A stretch of DNA of 64,000 nt from DASRJG01 sp964647625 (lineage in GTDB: Bacteria; Acidobacteriota; Polarisedimenticolia; Polarisedimenticolales; DASRJG01), in contig CAZYHZ010000003.1 in the NCBI GenBank assembly GCA_964647625.1, forward strand, positions 62,001-126,000, written 5' to 3'. The translations under genes and the position numbers were made by a program. The number at the start of each line of letters is the position of its first letter. The first letter of the stretch is position 1. The notes below the pieces were generated by a model that had not been told where the DNA came from, did no database searches, and saw nothing but the letters and a program-made list of their open reading frames with translations. Positions 8,706 through 17,616 of the stretch are shown here, in pieces.

Positions 8706-9670
8706 GGCTTCACGCGTTCCGCCGGCCATTCTTCGCCTGCGACGGCGACGGCAATCGTAGCGTCGTCCGATAGATCGCGTCGCTTGACGGAGGCGATGGC
8801 CGCCACCGTTTCAAGTCCGGGCACCCGGCACGCGCTCGTCACGGTGCCGACCGGCCGGCCTCCGGCAATCACCTCCGCCCCCCGTTCCGGCACGGGGGCC
8901 GAATCCGCCAGCCGCAGCCGGACGAGCGCTCGCGACACCTTGTCGTACGTGTTCAACCGGGCCACGACTTCCTGTCCCACGTAGCAGCCTTTGGTGAAGC
9001 TGACCGCGTCGCGGAGCCCGGCTTCGAGCGGGTTGTACTCTTCCGTCAGCTCGTGTCCCGCCGCGGGATAGCCTCGGACGATTCTCCAGGTCTCGACGTC
9101 CGCTCGCTCCATCGGCGCGCCCCCGACCGATAGGACGACCGCGCGAAGCGCCGCCTCGACCTCCGTTGTCGATGCGCGCGGGCCGATGACGAGAACGCCC
9201 TCGGCGTCGAATCCGTTCGTCGCCACCACATCGACGGCAACCCCATTGACGACGCACGATGCGGCGCCGAAGCCGGGAAGTTCCGGAATACCAGCCGCCG
9301 TCGAGGCGCCGCGCCACCGCGGCCCGACGATCGAGAGCGCGAATGTCGACCCGGACACGTCGCGAAGCTCCGTGACCTCAGCGAACGTGTACTTCCCGAG
9401 GTGGGAGAGAACCCGCGCCGGACCGGCCGGCGCCGTCAGGAGCAACACACCTGCCGCGCCGAGATTGTGGACGAACAGGCGCTCGACGATTCGTCCCTTG
9501 GCGCTCGTCAGCACGGTCGGGCGGCCTTCTCCCGGAGCCAGCGATGCGACGTCTCCCGTGCTCAGCCGGTGAAGCAGGGCGAGAAGGTCGGGGCCGGTTC
9601 CGATCAAGCGCCCGAGATCGGATCGGTCGGCGAGAGCGCAGGTTGCTTCGGCAGCTTCGAGGCCGGTCAT
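8702..9670 (-). CDS. ygfZ: Folate-binding YgfZ/GcvT-like protein
   Basis: The 322-residue protein belongs to the aminomethyltransferase (GcvT) fold. It contains the YgfZ signature TKGCYVGQEVVARL near residue 227, including the conserved Cys. YgfZ proteins bind tetrahydrofolate and assist in assembly or repair of some Fe-S enzymes and in tRNA thiolation in Escherichia coli; a glycine cleavage role is unlikely, as no gcvH or gcvP is present. The ATG at 9670 overlaps the TGA of mqnD by 4 bp (ATGA), indicating translational coupling. In-frame upstream starts lie deep within mqnD. Confidence 0.85.
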   Translation of the reverse strand: MTGLEAAEATCALADRSDLGRLIGTGPDLLALLHRLSTGDVASLAPGEGRPTVLTSAKGRIVERLFVHNLGAAGVLLLTAPAGPARVLSHLGKYTFAEVTELRDVSGSTFALSIVGPRWRGASTAAGIPELPGFGAASCVVNGVAVDVVATNGFDAEGVLVIGPRASTTEVEAALRAVVLSVGGAPMERADVETWRIVRGYPAAGHELTEEYNPLEAGLRDAVSFTKGCYVGQEVVARLNTYDKVSRALVRLRLADSAPVPERGAEVIAGGRPVGTVTSACRVPGLETVAAIASVKRRDLSDDATIAVAVAGEEWPAERVKP

Positions 9671-10518
9671 GCGATGAAGGTGACCTCGCCGACCGGCGGA
9701 ATGATGCCCGCCACGGCGCCTTCGTCGAGGAACCGGCGAATCGACGCGCGGCCCCGATCGCCGTAGTCGAGCGTGAGGTCGTTCACATACATCCCGACGA
9801 AGCGGTCGTTCGCGGAAGGCGACAACCCTCGCCCGAAGTCGCGTGCATAGGCGAGCGCCTCCTCGCGGTGAGAGAGCGCGTACGCGATCGAGTCCCGGTA
9901 CATCTTGGTCAGGCCGGTCATCGCGGACGCGCCGAGATCGCGGCGGACCGCGTTCCCCCCGAGCGGCAGCGGCAGTCCGCCGGTTCGCTCGCTCCACCAG
10001 GCGCCGAGGTCGAGGACCTTCGACAGCCCACGCTCTCCGTAGGTGAGCTGGCCTTCGTGGATGATCAGGCCGGCATCGGCCCGGCCTTCGACGACGGCGT
10101 CCAGGATCTCATCGAACGGCACGACGACGTGGGAAAAATCCGCGGCGGCGTAGAGCCGCAGCGCGAGATACGCGGAGGTCAGCCGGCCGGGGATCGCGAC
10201 CGTCCGCCTCAAGACCTCGCCGGGAGACAGAGGCTCTCGCGCGACGACGATCGGCCCGTAGCCGTCTCCCATGCTCGCCCCGCACGACATCAGCGCGTAC
10301 CGCTCGGCGAGGTGCGCGTAGGCGTGGATCGACACCGCCGTCACCTCGAGCTCTCCGGCCATCGCCCTGCGGTTCAAGCTCTCGATGTCTTCCAGAACCT
10401 GCACGACGCCGAAGCCTGCGGTTTCGACCTTGCCCTTGGCGATCGCGTAATACATGAACGCGTCATCGGGATCCGGCGAATGGCCGATCCGCACGACCGT
10501 GCTTTTCGTGGCGGTCAC
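9667..10518 (-). CDS. mqnD: 1,4-dihydroxy-6-naphthoate synthase (futalosine pathway)
   Basis: The 283-residue protein has the periplasmic-binding-protein-like fold of the MqnA/MqnD family and starts with RIGHSPDPDDAFMYYAI, the MqnD version of the N-terminal motif. It also has DAGLIIHEGQLTYGERGL and an active-site-like LPLPLGGNAV. MqnD converts cyclic dehypoxanthinyl futalosine into 1,4-dihydroxy-6-naphthoate in menaquinone synthesis. The start is GTG, preceded by an AAGGAG ribosome site 8 nt away, and TATAAT on the minus strand at 10557-10562 is a candidate -10 box. It overlaps ygfZ by 4 bp. The other mqn genes are not in the window. Confidence 0.88.
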   Translation of the reverse strand: MTATKSTVVRIGHSPDPDDAFMYYAIAKGKVETAGFGVVQVLEDIESLNRRAMAGELEVTAVSIHAYAHLAERYALMSCGASMGDGYGPIVVAREPLSPGEVLRRTVAIPGRLTSAYLALRLYAAADFSHVVVPFDEILDAVVEGRADAGLIIHEGQLTYGERGLSKVLDLGAWWSERTGGLPLPLGGNAVRRDLGASAMTGLTKMYRDSIAYALSHREEALAYARDFGRGLSPSANDRFVGMYVNDLTLDYGDRGRASIRRFLDEGAVAGIIPPVGEVTFIA

Positions 10519-10586
10519 TCCGGCACTCCTTCCGTGGGATCGTCCGCGAGCGTGGGATTATAGAATGCGGTCGAAAGGGGAGCCTG

Positions 10587-11756
10587 GTGAGCGACGAGGT
10601 AAGGTCCCGCGTGCACGCCCTGACGGACTCGCTCGTTGGTTGGCGGCGGGCGCTTCACGCCCGGCCCGAGCTCGGCTTCGCGGAGCACGAAACCTCCGCG
10701 TTCGTGGCGGGACAGCTTACGAAGCTCGGCCTTTCGGTCGAGACCGGAATCGCCACGACCGGTGTCGTGGGAGTTCTGGCCGCGAAGTCTCCCAAGCGCG
10801 CGCCTCTCCTGCTGCGGGCCGACATGGATGCGCTCCCGATCGAAGAACAGCCCGGGCGGCCTTACGGCTCTCAGATCGCCGGGAAGATGCACGCGTGCGG
10901 GCACGATGGCCACATGGCGATGCTGCTCGGCGCCGCGACGATCCTGACCGGCATGCGCGACCGGCTCGACCGGGACGTCGTGTTCTGTTTTCAGCCCGGC
11001 GAAGAAGGCTTCGGCGGTGCCGATGCGATGATCCGTGAAGGGATCCTCGACAAGCACGGTGTTCGCGAGGTGTACGGGCTGCATTTGTGGTCGCAGTTTC
11101 CAGCGGGGACGATCCAGCTTCGCTCCGGGCCGATCATGGCGGCGCAGGATGAGTTCAGCGTGACGATCGAGGGGAAGGGCGGGCACGGCGCGATGCCGCA
11201 CCAGGCGCGCGATCCGATCGTCGCCGCCGCAACGGCCGTCGGCGCTCTGCAATCCGTTGTCGCCCGCGCGATCGATCCGCTCGACGCCGCGGTCGTGACG
11301 GTCGGCTCGTTTCAAGCCGGAAGCGCGCCGAACGTCATCCCGGATGCCGCGCTCCTTCGAGGGACGATGCGGAGCTTCGACGACGGCGTTCGAGAGACCC
11401 TGAGGCACCGCGTCCCCGAGGTCTTCCAGGGCGCGGCCGCCGCCTGCGGCTGCACGGCCCGATTTTCCCTTCATCCCGGCTACCCGGCGGTGGTCAACGA
11501 CGGCGAGGCGGTCGCCCGCGTGAACGCTCACGCCGCCCAAGTCGTGGGCCGGAACAACGTCGTCGAGATGAAGCCGATGGCGGCGGCGGAAGATTTCGCC
11601 TATTTCCTGAAGAAGGCGCCCGGAGCGTTCGTGTTCATCGGCGCCGGCAACCCATCGCGAGGGATCACGGCACCGCATCACTCCGCGGGCTTCGACATCG
11701 ACGAGGCCGCCTTGTCCGTAGGCGCCGAGCTGCTCGTCCGGATCGCCGCGGGCTAG
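10587..11756 (+). CDS. M20 family amidohydrolase (aminoacylase/hippurate hydrolase type)
   Basis: The 389-residue protein matches the M20D amidohydrolases: RRALHARPELGFAEHET near the start, DMDALPIEE, the metal-binding HACGHDGHMAMLLG (about residues 101-114), QPGEEGFGGADAMI with the catalytic Glu, and GKGGHGAMPHQARDPI of the dimerisation domain. These two-metal enzymes cleave N-acyl amino acids or related amides; the substrate is not determined. The GTG start follows AAAGGGGAG. The TAG stop shares CTAG with the stop of the convergent EamA gene. It is divergent from mqnD with a 68-bp gap. Confidence 0.9.
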   Translation: MSDEVRSRVHALTDSLVGWRRALHARPELGFAEHETSAFVAGQLTKLGLSVETGIATTGVVGVLAAKSPKRAPLLLRADMDALPIEEQPGRPYGSQIAGKMHACGHDGHMAMLLGAATILTGMRDRLDRDVVFCFQPGEEGFGGADAMIREGILDKHGVREVYGLHLWSQFPAGTIQLRSGPIMAAQDEFSVTIEGKGGHGAMPHQARDPIVAAATAVGALQSVVARAIDPLDAAVVTVGSFQAGSAPNVIPDAALLRGTMRSFDDGVRETLRHRVPEVFQGAAAACGCTARFSLHPGYPAVVNDGEAVARVNAHAAQVVGRNNVVEMKPMAAAEDFAYFLKKAPGAFVFIGAGNPSRGITAPHHSAGFDIDEAALSVGAELLVRIAAG

Positions 11757-12682
11757 GACGCGGGCGCCGCGCGCCGCAGCCCCGGAATCCTCGACGGCGC
11801 GAGCGCGAGGTACACGCCCGCGAAGATGAGGAGCGCGCCGCAGACGGTTCGGGCCGTCAGGACCTCGTGCTCGAACGTCACGCCCAGAATCGCTGCGATG
11901 ACGGGCTGCAAGTAGACGAACAGCGCGACGAGCGACGCCTCGGCGCGCGCGAGCGTCCAGGAGATCAGCACGTACGCTCCCGCGGTGGGGAACGCGACGA
12001 TGAAGGCTCCCCACAGCCACGCGGCCGCCGAAACCGCCCCGTAGTCCACGTGGCGGACCGCCTGGGCGCCGAACAGCGCGATGGGCACCGTTCCGAACAC
12101 GAACATCAGGGCGGTCGCGGCCAAGGCGTCCACGCGGTGCATCGTGCGCTTCGAGACGACCAGGAAAAACGAGTACGAGATCGAGTTGAGCATCGTGAGG
12201 AGATCGCCGACGAACGTCGCGGACGTCAACGACGCCCGCTCCGGGCGAATGACGAGCAGCACGCCGGCGATCGCGAGCCCGAGAGACGCCGCCTTGGGCA
12301 GCGACAGCGATTCGCGCCCCAGCGCGACGGCGATCAGGAGCGTCCACGCCGGGATCAGGGTGTTGATGATCGCGGAGTGGATCGCGGTCGTCCGCGAGAG
12401 CCCTTCGACGAAGCACACCTGGTTGATCGCGACTCCGAAGAGGGCAAAGACGGCGAGCAGCGCGAGGTCTCGAGGCGCCGTCGGGAAGCGCCGGCGCATT
12501 GCGCGTCCGACCGCCAGCAGCAGGACGGCGGCCGAGGCGACGCGGATCACCGCCCAAGCTCGGGGCGGGATCTCGCGGAGGACGATCTTGCCCGCGAGGT
12601 AGTGGACCCCGAAGAAAATCTGGATGACCGTGAGCGCCGAGACGACGCGCAGCTTGTGGGTTCCGGCCGCCGAGTGGGTCAA
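11753..12682 (-). CDS. EamA/DMT family transporter
   Basis: The 309-residue protein is almost wholly hydrophobic, with about ten predicted membrane helices in two homologous halves, as in drug/metabolite transporters. It shows SRTTAIHSAIINTLIPAWTLL in the first half and a matching SLVALFVYLQPVIAAILG in the second. Substrate unknown: amino acids, sugars and nucleosides are all known for the family. The start is TTG at 12682, just before the first helix; no ATG or GTG fits upstream. The groEL terminator ends only 12 bp before this start, so there is little room for an independent promoter. Confidence 0.85.
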   Translation of the reverse strand: MTHSAAGTHKLRVVSALTVIQIFFGVHYLAGKIVLREIPPRAWAVIRVASAAVLLLAVGRAMRRRFPTAPRDLALLAVFALFGVAINQVCFVEGLSRTTAIHSAIINTLIPAWTLLIAVALGRESLSLPKAASLGLAIAGVLLVIRPERASLTSATFVGDLLTMLNSISYSFFLVVSKRTMHRVDALAATALMFVFGTVPIALFGAQAVRHVDYGAVSAAAWLWGAFIVAFPTAGAYVLISWTLARAEASLVALFVYLQPVIAAILGVTFEHEVLTARTVCGALLIFAGVYLALAPSRIPGLRRAAPAS

Positions 12683-12694
12683 TCGCGCTCCGGC

Positions 12695-12727
12695 AAAAAA
12701 AAAGCCCGGCTCCGTGGGGAGCCGGGC
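12695..12727 (-). terminator. Intrinsic terminator of groESL
   Basis: Reading in the groEL direction, a perfect 10-bp GC-rich stem (12718-12727 with 12704-12713) closes a 4-nt loop and is followed by nine T residues (12695-12703). It sits 46 bp after the groEL stop. The perfect stem and T-run make it one of only two clear rho-independent terminators in the window. Confidence 0.95.
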
Positions 12728-12772
12728 CGAGAGTTTATGTCAACGGGCCGTGAGTCCGGCCCGATGGGTCGA

Positions 12773-14413
<1,641 letters not shown>

Positions 14414-14474
14414 TTTTCTTCAATCCTCCCATTGGATGTTTATCGATTCGAGACGTTCACACGAAGCGGGACGC

Positions 14475-14762
14475 TTACTCCAGGATGCCGAGGACTTCGT
14501 CCTCTCTGAGGATGACGTGCTCCTGATCGTCGATCTTGATCTCGGTGCCCGCGTACTTTCCGAAGAGGATGCGATCGCCGACCTTCACCTCGAGGGGCGT
14601 GCGCTTGCCTTCTTTGTTGACCGCGCCGGCGCCGACGGCGACGACCTTCCCTTCCATCGGCTTCTCTTTCGCCGTATCGGGGATGATGATCGAGCCCTTC
14701 TTCTGCTCCTTCTCTTCGATCCTCTTGACCAGGACCCTGTCGTACAGCGGCTTCATCTTCAT
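14475..14762 (-). CDS. groS: Co-chaperonin GroES (10 kDa)
   Basis: The 95-residue protein begins MKMKPLYDRVLVKRIEE and contains the mobile loop EEKEQKKGSIIIPDTAKEKP, then VVAVGAG, VGDRILFGKYAGTE and the end EDEVLGILE, all standard for GroES. The start follows an AGGAGG ribosome site. It is the first gene of the groESL operon, with promoter and CIRCE operator about 60-115 bp upstream. Confidence 0.98.
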   Translation of the reverse strand: MKMKPLYDRVLVKRIEEKEQKKGSIIIPDTAKEKPMEGKVVAVGAGAVNKEGKRTPLEVKVGDRILFGKYAGTEIKIDDQEHVILREDEVLGILE

Positions 14763-14819
14763 CGCTTCGGACCTCCTAGATTCTGTTAAATTGCCTAGAA
14801 TCAGTTGTTTGCGCGCCTG

Positions 14820-14846
14820 TTAGCACTCGCAATAAGCGAGTGCCAG
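14820..14846 (-). promoter_or_regulatory. CIRCE operator (HrcA binding site)
   Basis: TTAGCACTC at 14820-14828, a 9-nt spacer, and GAGTGCCAG at 14838-14846. The consensus is TTAGCACTC-N9-GAGTGCTAA, so the first arm is perfect and the second differs at two positions. It overlaps the expected transcription start just after the -10 box, the usual placement for HrcA repression. hrcA itself is not in the window. Confidence 0.93.
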
Positions 14847-14847
14847 C

Positions 14848-14876
14848 ATGTTAGGATTTGGCTCTGCCACTGTCAA
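14848..14876 (-). promoter_or_regulatory. Sigma70 promoter of groESL
   Basis: On the minus strand the -35 box is TTGACA (14871-14876, perfect), the spacer is 17 nt, and the -10 box is TAACAT (14848-14853). The CIRCE operator begins 1 nt downstream of the -10 box. No sigma32-type sequence is evident, consistent with HrcA-type rather than sigma32 control. Confidence 0.85.
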
Positions 14877-15031
14877 GGTGCGGTGGAAGAAATCCTACCT
14901 TGTCAGTCGATTAAAAGGGCTTCCGAAACAGGTCAACTCGACGCTTGGCGGGTGACACTCCGCGTCGCAGATGAAGAGCCGCAAGGCCGCCTAAGTTCTA
15001 CAGCAAAAGAACTTGAGAAAGGTTCGTGCGG

Positions 15032-15047
15032 TGGCACATCCATTGTA
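15032..15047 (+). promoter_or_regulatory. Possible sigma54 (-24/-12) promoter before the AAA+ gene
   Basis: TGGCAC at 15032-15037, five nt, then TTGTA at 15043-15047. The sigma54 consensus is TGGCAC-N5-TTGCA, so only the C of the -12 GC is changed to T. It lies 42 bp before the ATG at 15090, inside the 213-bp stretch between the groES promoter and the ATPase gene, where I see nothing else clear. No enhancer-binding site was recognised. Confidence 0.35.
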
Positions 15048-15089
15048 AGCGTATATGGGTGAGCGAGAGGCCGGAGGGAAGGGTGCCTC

Positions 15090-16931
15090 ATGACCGATGA
15101 ATCGAAAGGCCGCGGGAAGGGCTCCCTCGAGGCGATCAATCCCGAGACCCTGGAAGCCCGGCTCAAAGATTCCGTGCGTCTCCTGGCCGGCTCGAGCCGC
15201 GTCGACAGCCTCGAGGTCAAGCACCTGATCCGCGTCCTGACGGGCTGCTCGCTGATGCTCACCGACGTCTACTCCGACGAGCGTATCGCCCGGATCATGC
15301 AGTCCGACCGGATGTTGCTGTCGTCTCTCGTTGGACAGCTCATCGAGGAGCAGCGCCGCACCGGTGGCGAGGTGTTCTACCGGATCCGAAGGCTGCCGGA
15401 CGACGTGCGCGTCGTCGCCGACAAGGCCTTGTTCGACTTCGGCTTCCTGGGGCTGCGGCGCGTGAAAGGCTACGAGCTCCACGAGCTCGGCGCGCGCGCG
15501 TACCGCGCCGCCGGGGAGGCGCTCGAGCTCCTCGCCGAAGACCGGCGGCTCCGTGAATTCTTCCGTCAGAACAAGCTGCTGATGCTTCCCTTGGAAGACG
15601 AGGTCGGCTTCTTGCGGCAATGCGCCGACCGCTTCCCGCTCTACGCCGAGATCTTGCGGGCGTTTCACGGGGACGTAGCCACCCGCGTGCCCCTGATGGC
15701 GGCGGCCGCCGACGCCGTCGCCGGCCGCGCGGAGGAGAAGGCGCCTCCCCCGCAGCCCGACTATCTGGACGCGGCGCAGGGCGAGGCCGACCGCGGGTCG
15801 CTCTTCTCACGCGACCAGCTGCTGTCGTCGTACGAGCGGATGGTGCTCTTCGCCGGGCTCGACATCGAGCGGCTGCGCGGCGCGCTCGACGCGATCATCG
15901 TCGATCAGCAGCCCGCCGTCGAAGCGCTCTGCGACGAGTTCACGCTGTGTGCATCGGGAACGCGCGACCTGAGACGGCCGCCCGGTTACTTCCTCGTGGG
16001 CCCGACCGGCGTCGGCAAGAATCACCTCGTCGAGAGCCTCGGACGGGTCCTCGAAGCGATCTGGCAGGTCGAGATCCCGACGCTCACGATCGAGGGCCCG
16101 AACTATACGTACCCGTCGGACATCAACGAGCTGCGCGGCGCGACGCGAGGCTTCATCCGATCGGACGAGGAGGGGCTCCTGTCGGCGTTCCACGAGCGGG
16201 CGTCGAAGGCGCCCATGTCGATCATCCTCGTCGACGAGATCGAGAAGGCGCATTCGCAGCTCCGGACGTTCTTCCTGTCGATCCTCGATCGCGGAACGAC
16301 GACGGACAACAAGGGACGGATTCTCAACTTCGCGAACTCCCTGGTGTTTTTCACCTCGAACCTGGGGTACAGCGAGCGGGATCAGAGGTCCGCCCCGATC
16401 GGCTACGGCGACGACGCCTCGCACCGGGCGGGCGCCGATGCGGACGCACGCAGCGAGCTGCGCCGCGCGCTCTCGCCGGAGTTCATGAACCGGGTCCGGA
16501 TGATCCACTTCGCCCGTCTGACCCTTGAGAGCTCGGAGCGGATCCTCGACCTGGAGTTCAGCCGGATCGCGCGCCGCTACCGGGAGGTCCACAATCTCGA
16601 GCTGATTCTCGACGACTCTGCGCGGCGGGAGCTGCTCGCCCGCGGCTTCTCGCCGGCATTCGGCGCGCGCCGTCTGGCCGCCACGCTCGAGAGCGTCTGC
16701 AACGTCGCCATCTCGCAGCGCATCCGCCGGGACGACCGTCGGCCCGCCACGGACGGCGACTCGCTCGTCTCCTGGCTTCGCGAGCTGCGTCGGGGGGCGC
16801 GGCCGTTCGACCCGAATGAAGTGCGCCGCGAGGTCCTGGCCCAGGTCCGCGCGCGCCTCGACTACTCGGCTCTGCGCATTGGGTTCCGCGACGGCGTGTT
16901 CGTCTACGAGCCGTCGGGAACCCAGGCGTGA
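15090..16931 (+). CDS. Clp/ClpB-like AAA+ ATPase with altered Walker A
   Basis: The 613-residue protein has an N-terminal region of about 270 residues with no recognised domain, then one AAA+ module of Clp D2 type. Visible are Walker A GPTGVGKN (304-311), Walker B IILVDEIEKAH (D382, E383), sensor 1 FFTSNLGYS, a ClpB-like LSPEFMNRV with the arginine-finger position, and sensor 2 FGARRL. The Walker A Ser/Thr that coordinates magnesium is Asn311, which is unusual. It probably remodels proteins, but substrates are unknown. The stop overlaps the start of the next gene by 4 bp. A sigma54-like sequence lies upstream. Confidence 0.82.
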   Translation: MTDESKGRGKGSLEAINPETLEARLKDSVRLLAGSSRVDSLEVKHLIRVLTGCSLMLTDVYSDERIARIMQSDRMLLSSLVGQLIEEQRRTGGEVFYRIRRLPDDVRVVADKALFDFGFLGLRRVKGYELHELGARAYRAAGEALELLAEDRRLREFFRQNKLLMLPLEDEVGFLRQCADRFPLYAEILRAFHGDVATRVPLMAAAADAVAGRAEEKAPPPQPDYLDAAQGEADRGSLFSRDQLLSSYERMVLFAGLDIERLRGALDAIIVDQQPAVEALCDEFTLCASGTRDLRRPPGYFLVGPTGVGKNHLVESLGRVLEAIWQVEIPTLTIEGPNYTYPSDINELRGATRGFIRSDEEGLLSAFHERASKAPMSIILVDEIEKAHSQLRTFFLSILDRGTTTDNKGRILNFANSLVFFTSNLGYSERDQRSAPIGYGDDASHRAGADADARSELRRALSPEFMNRVRMIHFARLTLESSERILDLEFSRIARRYREVHNLELILDDSARRELLARGFSPAFGARRLAATLESVCNVAISQRIRRDDRRPATDGDSLVSWLRELRRGARPFDPNEVRREVLAQVRARLDYSALRIGFRDGVFVYEPSGTQA

Positions 16932-17599
16932 CGGGCACGCTCCTCGAGTCGCTCGACGGCCTGCTGCGGCGGACGTATGCCCTGGAGGCTTCGCTCCTTC
17001 CGATCGGCCGCTACGTGATCGGAGACGCGGGCTACCGGGCGCTGTACCCGAACGGGGCCGAAGGCGCCGGGTCGGCGACCGGCGACGGTGCGAGGCTGCT
17101 CGTGCGCGAAACCGACGGGGGAGTGCGCGCTTGCATCTACTATCCGGACGCGATGATCCGGCGGCTCGAGCAGAACCCCCCGCAGCACGGGCTCGACGAC
17201 GACAACGTCGACGCGTTCGCCGTGCTCGTCGAAGAGCTCGACCATCTGCTCGTCGCCGCCGAGCGGGCCCATGCCGGACGCCAGATCTCCCTGCTCGAGA
17301 TGGAGCTGCAGGCGAACGTCAGCAAGGACCTCGTGCTCTCGCGATTCTTGGCGCGGGGCGGCCGGTGCCTGACGCCGGAGCGGAGGACGTGGCTTCGCGA
17401 GCGCCTGTTCCATGCACGGGCTTTCGTCGACCCGGCGCCGGAGGTCAGGAGGCGCTACGACGACGCATCCCGCTACGCGCTGCGGTTCCTCGAGGCGTTC
17501 GACCGCGTCCCCCGGCAGGCGCGACTCTCGCGGCTGCGCCGGTTCCACCGGGCGCCGCTTCCCGAAAAGCTCGTGATGGCGGAGGGGCGGCGAGCGTGA
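16928..17599 (+). CDS. Conserved-looking hypothetical protein coupled to the AAA+ ATPase
   Basis: The 223-residue protein starts at a GTG that overlaps the ATPase stop (GTGA), so it is probably translated by coupling. It has no signal peptide or membrane segment. The N-terminal half is mixed beta/loop (VRACIYYPDAMIRRLE). The central part is helical with an acidic LVEELDHLLVAAE followed by LLEMELQANVSKD; the ELDH is an ExxH-type pattern of the kind that binds metal in helical proteins, but there is only one. The C-terminus is Arg-rich. I do not recognise the family. Its place suggests a partner, adaptor or substrate-binding subunit of the ATPase. Confidence 0.8.
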   Translation: MTGTLLESLDGLLRRTYALEASLLPIGRYVIGDAGYRALYPNGAEGAGSATGDGARLLVRETDGGVRACIYYPDAMIRRLEQNPPQHGLDDDNVDAFAVLVEELDHLLVAAERAHAGRQISLLEMELQANVSKDLVLSRFLARGGRCLTPERRTWLRERLFHARAFVDPAPEVRRRYDDASRYALRFLEAFDRVPRQARLSRLRRFHRAPLPEKLVMAEGRRA

Positions 17600-17616
17600 T
17601 GTTGTAGCCTGGGTCC

